From the NCBI RefSeq assembly GCF_040183065.1, contig NC_091127.1, positions 20,742,891 through 20,806,890 of the forward strand: a stretch of 64,000 nt of DNA. The letters run 5' to 3'. The DNA comes from Periplaneta americana. Taxonomy: Eukaryota; Arthropoda; Insecta; Blattodea; Blattidae. How positions within the stretch are numbered: the stretch's first letter is position 1; each line of letters begins with the position of its first letter. This document shows, in pieces, positions 36,275-48,400 of the stretch. The notes beneath the pieces are model-generated. The model was given only the letters and a program-made list of their open reading frames with translations, did not search any database and was not told the DNA's origin. The position numbers were made by a program, and so were the translations under genes.

Positions 36275-36724
36275 TTGTAAATTTTTGTGACTCGGAAACA
36301 AATTGTGAGTATATAAACTTATTTCTCATTACTCCATTTTTACTATCTCCTCAAATCCCTCCCCGAAAAAAAATCCTGCGTCCGCCCCTGATGGCAATAT
36401 GTAAGTTGTGTCAAATATGCAAATATATTTAATGCTATTTATTTTAATCTAAGGTAATATGACAGATCATTAAATTGACGTACCTTCTACAAAAGTAGAT
36501 GAAAATGAATACATGAATAAATGAAATGAAACAAAATATTATATAATTATATAAAAATCAGGTGCTCTTTTTTTACTCTCTTACGAGAAAGGGACCCAAA
36601 CGCTTACACTTTTATTCTGAGGCTTAATGTGTTCACCACTCCTGTCCTGTGAATGATATTTTTCGCCGAATAGTTGCATTCTTGTACAAGAACAGCACGC
36701 TCTACAATTAACTAAATCCAGACT

Positions 36725-36935
36725 GTGGTAATGATGATGATATGAAAACAAATGATGGCGAAATGAGTCCGAGGTACAACGCCGAAAGTTACCCAGCAAT
36801 TCTGCTCCAATTGGCTGAGGAAAAACCCCAATGAAAAAAACCCAAACTAGGTAATTTGTCCCAACCGGGATTTGAAAGCGGGTCTGCTTGAAAGCAAGAC
36901 ATGCTAATTATTATCTGCAGCACAGCCATTCCAGG
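36725..36935 (-). mobile_element. SINE family A, diverged copy
   Basis: The body block ATGGCGAAATGAGTCCGAGG, the CGCCGAAAGTTACCCAGCA block and the B-box region CCCAACCGGGATTTGAAAGC align with 7971-8241 on the minus strand. The target duplication is not recognisable. Confidence 0.75.
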
Positions 36936-36939
36936 CAAA

Positions 36940-37320
36940 CTGGAAATTCCAATGAAAAAGTCTTTTTCAGAAATATTTGTTTATTATCAGTGTAAGACAT
37001 AGATAAGGCTTTAAATTTAAATATTCTAATGTTTTATTTTCAAAAGGAAAATATTTTACAAGTTTCATGGACATTGAATCTAAGTAGTCTTGACTAGGTA
37101 AGAGAGGGAGAGAGAAAAACTCATCCGGCCTTAATTAAGGATGACCACGAGGATCCGGAAATGAATAGCAAACAAATACAATTAATTAAATATGAATATT
37201 GTTATAAAAATAAAGTGTAATAATTAAGCACCATTGATTATCAATTGTAAAATAAAATCTTAGAAGATGACTATAAAATTATACTGATAGAAAAAGATTT
37301 TATTTAAAATTAGCATATCC
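36940..37320. other. no gene recognised
   Basis: AT-rich sequence. TCCGGCCTTAATTAAGGATG near 37126 and a second CCTTAATTAAGGCC at 37319-37332 are short palindromes next to the R2-like fragment. Confidence 0.35.
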
Positions 37321-37860
37321 TTAATTAAGGCCTTCTGAGTGGTATAAATGAAATTGTATAATCTGCAGGGAATCTTTGAGAATTTGCGAGATGATTTTTT
37401 GAATTTCAAAAGATGATATTGATAATTGTTTTAAAAAATGATACCGGTATGTAAATTTTGGTAAAGAACTCCGAGCACCAAAAAATAAACCTGTCATTGA
37501 CCAATTGAAGAGAGGGATGTTATACTTGGCACTAAGGTAGGGAATACAAGGTTCATAAATGGCCCTCTTTTCCTGATGAGCTTGGTTTAGATCTCTCTCC
37601 ATGCGTATAGTTGGATCTGTGATAATAGCCTTTTGTTGTTGCCTGTTTATTGCTATTATATCCGCTCTTCTGTGAGAGTCGTCTGCAGAAATACAGTGGA
37701 CCTCTTCATGAACTTCCCAACCCTTGTTTCGAAGAAGACAGGCGATAGCTCCACGGACTCTATGATGCCTGTTGTTACGCAATAACTCTCCTTTCCGACA
37801 AAAGCCCAACACGTGGCTTTTTGTTACTCTAAAGTTTGCAGCACTTACTCATAGAGAGAT
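37321..37860 (-). pseudogene. R2-like non-LTR element: restriction-like endonuclease domain
   Basis: The open 163-codon minus-strand frame (from 37812) matches the domain after the reverse transcriptase in R2/NeSL-type elements: HVLGFCRKGELLRNNRHHRV (end of the CCHC knuckle), NKGWEVHEEVHCISADDSHR, then [10 protein letters not shown]...TDPTIRMERD, the PD-(D/E)XK-type catalytic region, and YEPCIPYLSAKYNIPLFNWS. This nuclease nicks the target for target-primed reverse transcription. The reverse transcriptase itself is missing (5' truncation). The copy at 47410-48168 is the same family. Confidence 0.8.
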
Positions 37861-37915
37861 CAGCTATTAATGTATGTTTTTCAAAGAGCTATTGTTGTAG
37901 AAATATTTTTGAACG

Positions 37916-38578
37916 GCTGCAAAAGGGTATCTGTCGGATGCAGGGGGGAGAGCCATTAATCCTTTCCATTGGAGGCTTTAAGGAACCAACCTGGACAAAT
38001 ACCCAACGTCCCATCCCTACCGTCCCGTGGTGCAGCTGTTAGTAAGCATAATTTTACTAGCTGAACTAAAGGGAGGGGCTACTCATCAATTAGCACTGGT
38101 CAGCTTGATGAGTTATTGACTGAATTTGGTATAATTTTCCTCTATCCAATACCTAATTCCCTCTTTACCCTTTCGTATCCAGTCCTCTGACTGAACTCTT
38201 ACTTTCTTCGACCCCGACGGCATTAGAGCATTCGAGGCCTAGGGGTTCATTTCCCTTTCCTTCCTCCTCTTTCTACTTTTCTGTTCCTAGTGCTGACCTG
38301 CTATGGCACTAAAATCGTCCTCCAGTGGCTTAAGGAGGGAAAGCTGGTGATCAACAAGATCTCCCAGCTAGGTCCAATGGACCCGTCGACCAACAGCAGG
38401 TGTGGTCCTCCAGACATTCTGGGGGTTGTGTGTGAATGAAGTAGCCACCAAAACGTTAAAATATGGTGTACACTTAAATCGGCTACAACTTTCCATTTAA
38501 CTCCAACATAAAATATTGGAGTGCAAGAGGTCAAATGACTTTATTGTCAAACGCCTGGCATTAGAAAACAACAACAAC
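37916..38578 (+). mobile_element. 5'-truncated LINE 3' UTR insertion, 663 bp
   Basis: The 13-bp direct repeat ATATTTTTGAACG (37903-37915 and 38579-38591) brackets a sequence ending in GCATTAGAAAACAACAACAA, a (CAA)n tail. There is no convincing ORF; the 68- and 77-codon ORFs inside look like UTR. It inserted just beside the R2-like fragment. Confidence 0.82.
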
Positions 38579-38591
38579 ATATTTTTGAACG

Positions 38592-39160
38592 CCTGCATTG
38601 TTTATTTTATTGCTTCCTCAAATTTTGAGGTTACCCGTACACAAAGCATACCAGACGATAATCAATTTAGATGAGGATCAAGGAACTTTTTAATCTGTAT
38701 TATATTCTTTCTACCATTTATTTTAAGTAGATTGGATTAATAACAATTATCAATCTTACAGTTCAATTGAATATCTTGACTTAGAAATGTCAAAGTTGTT
38801 TCGAAACTGAAAAAATAATTCATCTGTAACATCCGTGACATGAAAGAAGCAGCTATAAAATGTTTACCGATTATGTTTTTGTGAATTAATTGGATGCCAT
38901 GAGACTTGCATAGCTTTCACATGAACATTATGAGAATGAATCTCTTTTTGCTTGAGGCAGAGACCTCAGTTTTACACTTTATGTTAATAAGGTATAAAGT
39001 GAGTTCACAAATCTTGTAAGATCTGTGAAGGAACTTTTTCTTTATTTTCTGCAATAATAATAAATTTTATTCTAACAACTTTTTTTCTGTAAAATGATAC
39101 TGATCTTATAAATTGATTCTAATGATATAAAGTTAACAAAAGTAATTTCAAATAATTAAT
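38592..39160. other. no gene recognised
   Basis: AT-rich sequence without repeats or supported ORFs. Confidence 0.4.
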
Positions 39161-39412
39161 TAAATGGCGATCTTACTCGTGTCAATTGTGTAAGCATGTG
39201 TGGCTTACAGCTGTTTCGGTGCTTCTTCACACCATCCTCAAAGCCTACTAGATCTCAACACTTTTCAACAATCGAACACACCCACACAACAGGCAGCGAA
39301 GTTCGAGATGATGCCGAGATCTAGTAGGTTCTGAGGATGGTGTGAAGAAGCACCGAAACAGCTGTAAACCGCACATGCTTACACAATTAACACAAGTAAG
39401 ATCGCCATTTAA
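39161..39412. mobile_element. Penelope-like 3'-end palindrome (96-bp arms)
   Basis: The arms 39161-39256 and 39316-39412 are near-perfect reverse complements (TAAATGGCGATCTTACTCGT...). The 59-bp loop encodes on the plus strand [19 protein letters not shown] and a stop, the C-terminus of the Penelope-like protein also seen at 57225-57620. So this is a 3'-terminal Penelope piece with its flank inverted on both sides. Confidence 0.82.
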
Positions 39413-39583
39413 TCAATTATTTATATTCAAGTGTTAAAAGTAGTGTACGAAAGATTCAACATGGAAAGTAATTTCATTTTCAATATATAGAGTTTGAAAA
39501 TAGTAAAAATGTAACATCCGTGACAACTGGAATGGCTGAGCAGTAGATAACCAGGGCTCTATAGTCACCATTTTCGCGCATCA

Positions 39584-40061
39584 CTATACTAAAAGCCACG
39601 TTATGAACCGACTAAACTGGAAGCAACGTTCTGTTGGTCTCTTTCTGAGCTCCGTTGCCACATAGTGGCGCGAGATTCAAAGCGTGTTCAGCGTTTGTCA
39701 CCGATATGTTTAAAATAACTACTGTATATAGTTCTCGATAACACTATCAACAATATTAGTAATTAAAATTACTGTTTTTAAGACAGCACGAGCTAATGAC
39801 GCTGGTACGAAATGCGACTCGTAATGCACGTGGTACTGCAAATGAACTGGCTACACTGTCTCCGTGATTCCGTTGCCAGATTTTCGTTAGCAGACGACAT
39901 TTTCACGCGAGGTCCAATGAAAAGCTCCGTTCTCGTTCTCCCCTCCATCCCCCACACTCAGAGTGTCATCACTGCACAGGCTACCCCTCTAACCCGCACT
40001 TTCCTCTCGCCATTCCAATTACTTCCTGGTTCGTCGGTTCATAACCTGGCTTTTAGTATAG
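39584..40061. mobile_element. MITE-like element, 478 bp
   Basis: A 29-bp inverted repeat (CTATACTAAAAGCCACGTTA..., 39584-39612, and complement 40033-40061) differs at two to three positions. The flanks GCATCA and GCATGA (5 of 6) may be the target duplication. The 104-codon ORF at 39812-40126 crosses the right terminus and is not supported. Confidence 0.7.
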
Positions 40062-40250
40062 GCATGATGAGTTCAGTCTTCCAGGTTCTTTCGCTTCAGA
40101 AAAGAGATTCAACACTGCTAGGCTAGCAGATTTCAGAAATATCTCAGGAACTATACTTGTGGGCGTTGGTAACTAACTAATCTTCCGTCCAAGACGTTCA
40201 CAATAAAGCTTTTAAAAAGTCATTACTTTGAGTCAGACCTAAACTTTGAG

Positions 40251-41609
40251 AATAACATATATCAAAATATGATTAATTATTATTCAGTCAATATGGCTTA
40301 AGCATTGCATTACATATGAAAGAAAAACATATGAGAAAAAATATTGATGTGTTACATCCTATTTAATCTTGATACAAACGTTTTCGCCCCTAATGGGGGC
40401 ATCTTCAGGTACAAATATAAGTATCATCGAAAATCAATTACAATACAACCTTTACATTTGAAACTGCCTTGACTAGAATAAAATATGACATAGTGACAAT
40501 ATTATCTATACCAACATTAAATGTCCTGTCAAAATACTAAAAACAAATTTATTTTAAAACAATGTGAATGTGCTTAGCTATACGAAGTAGATCCCTTGTA
40601 TGGCATCTCAAATGTATTGTGTTGTCAATAAAATCATTAAAAATACTAAAACTATACGAATTAAAATCTAATATTATCAAATATGGAGTCATAAAAGCAC
40701 ATATAGCTAATTTCGTGGAGCAATTGGAATTCTCGTAAAATGTTCAATGCCCTCATATCTGAAAACAAACATATATCTGTGATAGGTGAAATAGAGATTA
40801 TTTTTAAATGCCATGTGAAGATATGAAATTACTTACATCATGAGAATCTAATCATCATACACGAGTTGTTGAACAGAAGGGATGTGTTTTGCCCGTAATC
40901 TGCCTAATGGAATAATCTGCGATCCGATGACAAGTTGTTTGCATTCATTTTAATCTGTAACATAAGTTTTTATATTATAAAATGAAAAATTTGAAAAGGG
41001 GGTCAAAAGAATGCCTAAAAAATTTTTACTTACGTAAAGAGCAATAGAACCGTGTGTAGCTGTAGGCTTGGGTGTTTTCTTATTTCTTTATTTCACCTAT
41101 CACAGATATATGTTTGTTTTCAGATACGAGGGCATTGAACATTTTACGAGAATTCCAAATGCTCCACGAAATTAGTTATACATGCTTTTATGACTCCACA
41201 TTTGATAACATTAGATTTTAATTTGTATAGTTTCAGTATTTTTAATGATTTTATTGATAACACAATACATCTACTTCGTATAGATAAGCACATTCACATT
41301 GTTTTAAAATAAATTTGTTTTTAATATTTTGACAGGACATTTAATGTTGGTATAGATAATATTGTCACTATGTCATATTTTATTCTAATCAAGGCAGTTT
41401 CAAATGTAAAGCTTGTATTGTAATTGATTTTAGATGATACTTATATTTGTACCTGAAGATGCCCCATTAGGGGCGAAAACGTTTGTATCAAGATTAAATA
41501 GGATGTAACACATCAATATTTTTTCTCATATGTTTTTCTTTCATATGTAATGCAATGCTTAAGCCATATTGACTGAATAATAATTAATCATATTTTGATA
41601 TATGTTATT
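40251..41609. mobile_element. giant palindrome, ~540/522-bp arms, probable Penelope-like termini
   Basis: The left arm 40251-40793 and the right arm 41088-41609 are reverse complements with only scattered changes, separated by a ~294-bp spacer. Read inward to outward, each arm carries CCTGAAGATGCCCC then GGGGCGAAAACGTTTG, the PEDAP...-type motif seen at the 3' coding end of Penelope-like elements. No GIY-YIG or reverse transcriptase is left. Confidence 0.75.
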
Positions 41610-41611
41610 AA

Positions 41612-42670
41612 TACGAGGCTTAACTGAACATTTTCCAACATGAATTGTAAATTACTAAACTTTGAGGTTGATTGAGTAAAAATGAGAGTTTTTATGAGAT
41701 AAGAGACTTTAAACTTGCTACCCTTCATGAATACTGCTGAAACTGAACTTGCACTTTATAAAGTTTATTATTATTCCTGACCCTCTTTCTTGCTATTTGA
41801 AGTATACGGTTTGTCACGAGAGCATGGAACTGCTAATGTGATTTTTATGAGTCAGTGTATGGCTTCCCATCTACTTAATAAACGAGAGCCTAGAAAGCTC
41901 ATGTTTATAAAAGTGACATTACAAACACAAAAAGACAAACACTAATGGCCACACGATTTATAATGGTTAGTCATCAACTACAAAATCAATCTTTTCTGAG
42001 GCATACCACCACCTTTACTCACGGATTATAGTTCTCCATTCTTGAGGTCAATGTGATTGTGATCTTCTGGACTGGCACTGCGATTCAGTAACGCAAGTTT
42101 TCAAATATTCAGTAAAATATTTTCGCTCCATCTTCTTAAAGATGAAATATTTCTGTCTTTTTCTTCTTTCATAATGTCACAAGACAGCTTCTAGTTATAC
42201 ATACCATAGCATCTACATAAAGCGAGGGAGAGGCAGTAAGAAACTTCAAAAGAGTTTTAACAGCTTGTATATTATAAGTATGTTCTCTCCAATGAGACGA
42301 CATTTATGTTCAATGCATGTTCTTAATCTTTTAAAGAGGAAGTACTTCTCAAGAATACAGTGCATAAAAAAGATTACACTGTTCCAATTCATAGTAACTA
42401 CGTAATGCACTAGTCTACAATAAATCTCTTGCCATCACACTTCCTAATATTCTTTACGATTTATTTATCTATTTTTTTACAGAAGATCGAGAAGGATACC
42501 ATTAATTTTAATGGAGAAATTGAAGCTATATAAACATAAACAAAACAGTTCTTCTACAGGCCTACACATACTGTATTACATTTTACAATGAAGTTGTACT
42601 AGTACTTTTGGACTTCCGTTAATGCTATACTGTGTGTTTTGACTCCAAAAGCAACTAAAATTTAGAAAAT
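41612..42670. other. no gene recognised
   Basis: AT-rich sequence without supported features. Confidence 0.4.
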
Positions 42671-42673
42671 ACG

Positions 42674-43290
42674 TCATCATCATATCCCTCACGTATTAGA
42701 CCCTACAGGATCTGATACGGTCTCATGCCAGCGCTTGCGTGGTCTTCCCAATTTCCTCTTTCCTCTTGGTACATAAGTAAGAATCTGTTTAGGCCATCTT
42801 GTGCGATCCATCCTTTCGACATGTTTTTTCCACTGAAGGCGATATTGTTGAACAAAATTAACTATAGGATCCATTTTTAGTTCCTGCAAAATGTCCACAT
42901 TTTTACTTCGTTCCAGAAAAGAGCATCCCGCTGCTTGTCGCATTAACCTCATTTCAGCTGTTGTCAGCCTTTGCTCATCAGCTTTTCTGATTGTCCATGC
43001 CTCACTACCGTAAGTGAGGACCGGTCGAGCTAGTGTTTTATATACCTTTAGCCTTGTATGTTTCTGAACATGGGATGATTTGAAGACGGCGTTAATGACG
43101 CCAGTGATTTTTATAAATTTAGATATTTTGTTCGACATATCTTCATCAGTGATGTAAGAGAGGTTATAACCTAAATAGTTAAATGAATTAACACGTTCAA
43201 TTAAAGTATTATTTATCATAATCTTACTGGGAATTGGGTTCTCTCCCGAAAATGCCATGACTTTCGTTTTCTCTTTTGAGAATACGTAAA
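42674..43290 (-). pseudogene. LINE reverse transcriptase C-terminal fragment
   Basis: The open 189-codon frame (43258 to 42689) carries the post-catalytic part of a non-LTR reverse transcriptase: NSFNYLGYNLSY, KHTRLKVYKTLARPVLTYGS, EAWTIRKADEQRL, AAGCSFLERSKNVDILQEL and GKRKLGRPRKRWHE. A GATGATGATG-type tail follows the stop. The frame also continues upstream to about 43290 (SKEKTKVMAFSG). No YxDD motif is left. Confidence 0.82.
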
Positions 43291-43794
43291 TAGGCTATAT
43301 TAAAATGTTGTTGACTTCAATTGTCTGATATCTTACATCCTAGTACAGATTCGGAAGTATGACTATTGTTATTTGTTCCGGTTTGCTGGCTAGGCATTTT
43401 GAAGGAGGCGATCCTTTGTCATTTTTATGGCAGAATTATTGCTGATTGTCAGTGTGAACAACGAAACCAACTCAAGCAGTAACACATTAACTTTCTGTAA
43501 CATTTTACCAATCTTCCTAGATGATGAAAAGTGAAATATTTAAGAAACTTAGTGTGCAGAGTTCTCTCAAATTATTTCTCTCAAGTTAGCACATTTTATG
43601 ATATCTCAAGATATACTTCCGTTACACTGTACTTCTGTATTCTTTGTCGTATGGATGTTCCCTTCTAGTCAGGCAAACTGCAAAATCATTTCCAAAATAT
43701 TTGTGTGTGATGGTATCCACTGAAGTTCGTTATTTTATTCAGAATTGCGTTCGTTTATTTCTTGCTAAAATTAATTTATGTTTTCATTTCTTTG

Positions 43795-43910
43795 TACATA
43801 GATATATTACAGCAACAAATATTATTTTACAGTGGGTGCCAGCATATAGTGGGATATATGGAAGTGAAATTGCACATGCACTGGGGAAAAAGAAGGTAAA
43901 AAACCAATAA
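43795..43910 (+). pseudogene. LINE RNase H fragment
   Basis: The plus strand reads TATNIILQWVPAYSGIYGSE followed by IAHALGKKK, which follows the RNase H signature W.P.H.GI.GNE.AD.LAK with the H, N and D replaced. A short, degenerate scrap. Confidence 0.55.
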
Positions 43911-44034
43911 TTAGAAATGAAAATATCTTATATATACTGTGAGTATAAAATGTGAGCTATAAGTATTTACAATACAGGTACAATACAAAAAAACAATAAT
44001 ATAAAAAAACTTCTAAAATCACACGAAATTCAAA

Positions 44035-45075
44035 ATGGGAGCATTGCAAAATTTTCTCTTGTCACCGAGCATGATTTCATTACGCAATATTTATACAAAC
44101 AGAAGGAAAATTATCAGGACAAATTTCAGGGTGATAAAGATCAAGACAAGTATATTTCACAGAGTAATAGGTAGATTTAGTAACAGGTCTGTAAGTAGCA
44201 GTGCTGCCTTTCTTTGCTAAAGCAACTGCATTCTCGTTTCGCAGGATTCCACAATGAGATGGTATCCAATGGAATACAATTGTTTTATTGAGTGATATTA
44301 ATTGAGAGAGCATTTTAGTTATTACTGCTGTTTGAGATGAAGGTATCTAGAGACTATTGATAGAATAGCTGCTTTGGAGTCTGACAATATAACTGCATTT
44401 TTAAATTTATTGATGTTGCATAGAAGATTCCTGAGACTTTCACTTATTGCAATGATTTCTCCATCAAAACTGTTGTTCTATATCCAAGAGATCTATAAAG
44501 TGAGAAGAGACAGCACGTAACACCTGCACCTGCACCTTGTTCCCTGGAGATCAAGGATCCGTCGGTGTATAAATTAAGCCAGTTCTGTGAAGGGTACCTA
44601 ATATTAATTGTCTCTAAAGACAATTGTTTCATTATTTCAGTATTTCTTAGATGATACTCTATATTTAATAGAGTTAAAGGGTTTGGTTTAATTTGTAAGT
44701 TTTCTTTTAAATTCGGGATGTTGATTTTCTGTTTTAATTCCTGAACCATGGATACGAAACTTTGAGTTTTTAATCTACAGAGAGGACTGTATGAATGCCA
44801 ATTGTTTCCTGGTAATCTGATAAGTTTTTCATATTAGATCAGTGTTTTTCTTCTATTGTCATTTTGATGCTGTTAATATTAGTGAGGAATCTCATAGAAT
44901 CTATTGAGTTGTTTCGATTCCACCAGTAATGAGCCTGAGAGCTTGGTTTTCCAGATAATTGTACTACATTCTGTATATAATGAGGATTTAAAAGCTTCCG
45001 AACTATGTTACAATATGAATTAGAAGGAATGGGTCATTTTAATGCATTAAGTCGAATAACAATTTGCACACATTC
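44035..45075 (-). pseudogene. jockey-type LINE: pre-RNase H and RNase H region
   Basis: The minus strand reads YCNIVRKLLNPHYIQNVV, WWNRNNSIDSMRFL, then NWLNLYTDGSLISREQGAGA (first RNase H aspartate), FDGEIIAISESL (glutamate), AVILSDSKAAI (aspartate) and [20 protein letters not shown] (last motif, with the final D changed). Frameshifts and stops break it into pieces (44444-44749 and 44080-44313). It is a diverged relative of the LINE at 49390-50333. Confidence 0.78.
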
Positions 45076-45266
45076 GTCCGCAGACATGCACTGAATAGAG
45101 AAAGTACTTCGTATTACTGTATACTGTAATAAAAATGTAAGTTGTACCTATGCAATATACAAGCTGTCAGTGACTCACCCTCTTACGAGACTTGAAAGCA
45201 TTAAAAGAAGTGTTTTTACGCACCAGAGAGGTTTGAGCTTGGTACAAAACCAACCAAGTGTGAGCA

Positions 45267-45482
45267 TTATGAGCGTGGTGGGGTCTGTGACAGGGGTAGC
45301 TGTGTGAGAGCAGACGAGCTGAGGCGCGAGGTACGGGGTTCGATCTCAAGAGACATTCTGTACAGCTCGTCATCGTCCAGCAACAGTGACGGGTCCAGCA
45401 GGTAGTTGGTCACCTTGGTGATCAGGTCGATCTTGTATGGGGTCTGCTGAAAGTGTCGTATTTCTCGGATCACGTGAGCGAT
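45267..45482 (-). CDS. RasGRF terminal coding exon (exon 7 in window)
   Basis: The acceptor TTTGCAG|ATC is at 45483-45489. The exon encodes [20 protein letters not shown] through [20 protein letters not shown] and a Ser/Leu-rich tail ending TPPRS, then TAA (45267-45269). This is the end of the CDC25 fold plus a short C-terminal extension. No clear polyadenylation signal was identified downstream; a LINE relic begins about 190 bp away. Confidence 0.9.
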   Translation of the reverse strand: MAHVIREIRHFQQTPYKIDLITKVTNYLLDPSLLLDDDELYRMSLEIEPRTSRLSSSALTQLPLSQTPPRS

Positions 45483-48400
45483 CTGCAAACAGACGAAATT
45501 CCAATTCAATATTCATAACAAAGTGTTTGCTTGAGGACCTTATATCATTTGGATGCATTACATCTAAGATAAAAATAACACAGATAAATAGCAGTTTCTC
45601 GAGAAAGAGACTGAGGTTCAATCCCTGAGAGATCGAAAGGGTTTGTGATGAGATAGACCGGAAGTTTAGGCATTATGTATCATTAAAATAGGCAGGCAAA
45701 AAGGCATCATAAATAGGTAGCTAAAATACGCAGGCAAAAAAGCATTATAAATAGCTAAAATACGCAATAAAAGGCAATTACAAAAACCTTGCTCTAGTCC
45801 CACAGCCTTGCACTTTCCACAAAGGGATTTCGGCAGCAAGAAAAGATTTACATAAGTCGAATGCAAATTGAGATTTTCGACTCTATATTGCAATTACTAT
45901 TGGAAGCAAAGAAAGCTTCTTCCCAGTAACCTTGGAAAGTGCATTTTTGTGTTTGGTTGTACTGATAATACCAGTTATATCATATTATGTTGCGATATGA
46001 AATATTTCTTTTCGTAGTTCACTGACTCCTCACATATTTTGCATGTAAGTACTTTACCGTCAGTACAAAATACGTCGAATCCAAAAATATTAACGTAACT
46101 TTGCAATTTACCGCGTAAAGGAACACTGAATTTCGGCATCTTGCTGCTATAGTCGCGACGCTGTTATTTCCGGCATGACTCCGCCTCTTTGCTTACGTCT
46201 TAGAAAGTGAAGGCTCTATAAAATCTAGTTAGGTAGTATCGTTCGCCATTTTTGCTCTTTCGTTGCCGAGCTACCGGACGAGGGATCTATTTGCCACATC
46301 GTTAAACATTATCATGTCGTAGCTCCTATGATATTAAATCAAACGCACTGTAATTCAGCAAATAACTGAGCGGCAAATAACGTCCTCGTGTGCATTCTGC
46401 GAACGCCAACGAAAGAGCCAAAATGGCGGACGATTATATTAAGTATTTATCGAGCCTTCTTTATCTTCATCAGCGAATCACAAGACGCACACGTTTAAAT
46501 GTAGCCGACCTGCAACGTGATTGGCTGTCAGAAATAAGAGCGACAGGACTATAGCTACAACAACGTCGCAATGAAATCTGAAAGAAAAATAACTGTTAAA
46601 AATAACGTTAGACCTGCACTCAATGTTGCCTTGTCAAATAAACACAAGTGATAATTAAAACGCTTACTGTTATACATTTTTGCACGGCAGCACTCATTGT
46701 TGCAAGGAGAATATGAACTGACTGAAAGACACTAATATACATTCGGTGAAGTCACTTTCATTGTAGTGGTTATAGAAATAAATTAAAATATACCTGTAGC
46801 AATTTTAATAATAAATTAATAAATAATAGATAAATAATCAAATAAAGGAAAAAAAAAACATTTATTTTGTAAATTAGGCATTTATATTTAAAAAGGCAGA
46901 AAAGGGCAACATAAAACTGTGACGTTTCAATCACAAAGGTATAATTCGTACAGATTTACTTTCAAAATGAAGATAGATTTAACACATTTAAAGAGGCATT
47001 CTGCCAAAGTTCTGGTCTCTGGTGATGAGTGAAGCAAACTGATAAAGTTTTCTTCGATTTGTTGCTATTTCTATCATATAAAATCTATTAAAATTTTAAA
47101 ACTTTTGTGAAATTGTCTCTGGCATCTATGAACTGCACATCCAGACATAAACGCAATGCTTCTCCCTGAAGTTATACACTTCATAGATCACTTGCTGATC
47201 ATTTTGCAGAAGAACTTTTGTATGACCCCTTCCATAGATGAGTTTACATAAAGTTTATCTGGTACTGATTAGTACCGGTACCATAAAGAGTAGTCAACCA
47301 CCCCCCCCCAAAAAAAAAAAACAGGTTATAAGCTAATTACATTTTTTTCCTTTCCTTTATTTACCGAAATTTTAAATAAATGTGTGTTAATTTAAGCTAG
47401 TCAGTAGTTGACAGTTTTACCTGTTACCATAAGAATGGTCGTAAAATTCGTAAACACTTAAGAAGTGACGCATTCCAAACTTGGACAAACCATACCTTGC
47501 GTGGTAAAGGGGTTCCGGTTATTGTTTATAGTGATCTCCCCAAGGCTAACTCATGGGTAAGCAATCGAAAGGGCCTATCTTCCTCAGAATGGACCAATGC
47601 TTTAAAAATGTCAAGCAATATTTCGGCGGTTCGCGCAATACCGGGCAGAACTCTTAAGCAAAACCCGCTGCCGTCATCCAGACTGTAGCGAGCTTGAAAC
47701 ACTTGGACACGTGCTTGGACAATGCCCTAAAGACGAGCTGTATGACATGTTTTGGCGACATCGTTAAAAACTTTAAATTGGGAGATTCATGAGGAAGTAC
47801 ATTGTGTATCATCAGATGGTTCTTTCAGACGGGCAGACATTATTGCTATTAACGGACGCTTAAAACAGGCTCTTGTTCTTGACCCTACTATCCGTTTCGA
47901 AAGAATCCTAAATCAGGCCACCGAAGTTGATATTGAGAAGAAGTCTATATATGAACCTTGTCTGCCGTATCTTTCTCAAAAGTACAACGTCCCTCTTAAA
48001 CAATGGTCCGTCATTGGTTTGCTGTTTGGCAGTAGAGGTTCAGTCACAAAATTCACATGGAATTATCTTAAGAAACTTCACATTCCTTTTGATTATGTAA
48101 TGTCTATTCTTATAAATATTATCAAGGATTCTCTTCAAATATTACATCATCATCTCTATTTCAATTAATCCACTTATATTTGCTTTCAACAGTTAACTTT
48201 CTTTTTTCTTTAATATATCACATCACATTATATTGTACATGTGACCAGCCTCATGGTCTAGTGGTCAGAGCTTCTGGCTATAGTTCATGAGGTCCCGGGT
48301 TCGAGTCCCGGTTAGAGCACAGGAATTTTTCCTTAAAGGGGATTATTCCTGTGTTCGTCAATGGTCTGGAATTTAGGTTAAGTTTAGATTTAAGACCTCT

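Larger units (their letters stand above)
35229..36390 (+). mobile_element. hAT element with perfect 8-bp target duplication, 1162 bp
   Basis: The ends CAGGGGCGGATGCA and (complement) CAGGGGCGGACGCA are bracketed by ATGGCAAT at 35221-35228 and 36391-36398. It holds the 3' part of a transposase with the hAT dimerisation domain, and a SINE B inserted later (36046-36274). The transposase N-terminal half is deleted, so the copy is non-autonomous. Confidence 0.92.
45655..46919 (-). mobile_element. hAT remnant with CGGBP1-like zinc finger
   Basis: A degraded element with repeated AGGCATTTAT/AAAAGGCA motifs near both edges. Its right end GGCAACATAAAACTG fits a hAT CAGTTTTATG terminus; the left end is not preserved. 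It contains the transposase start (45900-46139) and a nested 251-bp inverted-repeat element (46209-46459). It lies in the RasGRF intron between exons 7 and 6. Confidence 0.6.

Noticed and set aside
39812-40126. 104-codon plus-strand ORF
   Set aside because: It crosses the right terminus of a TIR element and has no domain signature.
48245-48320. Possible functional tRNA gene
   Set aside because: A perfect T arm and A/B boxes are present, but the acceptor stem does not pair and a SINE body follows.
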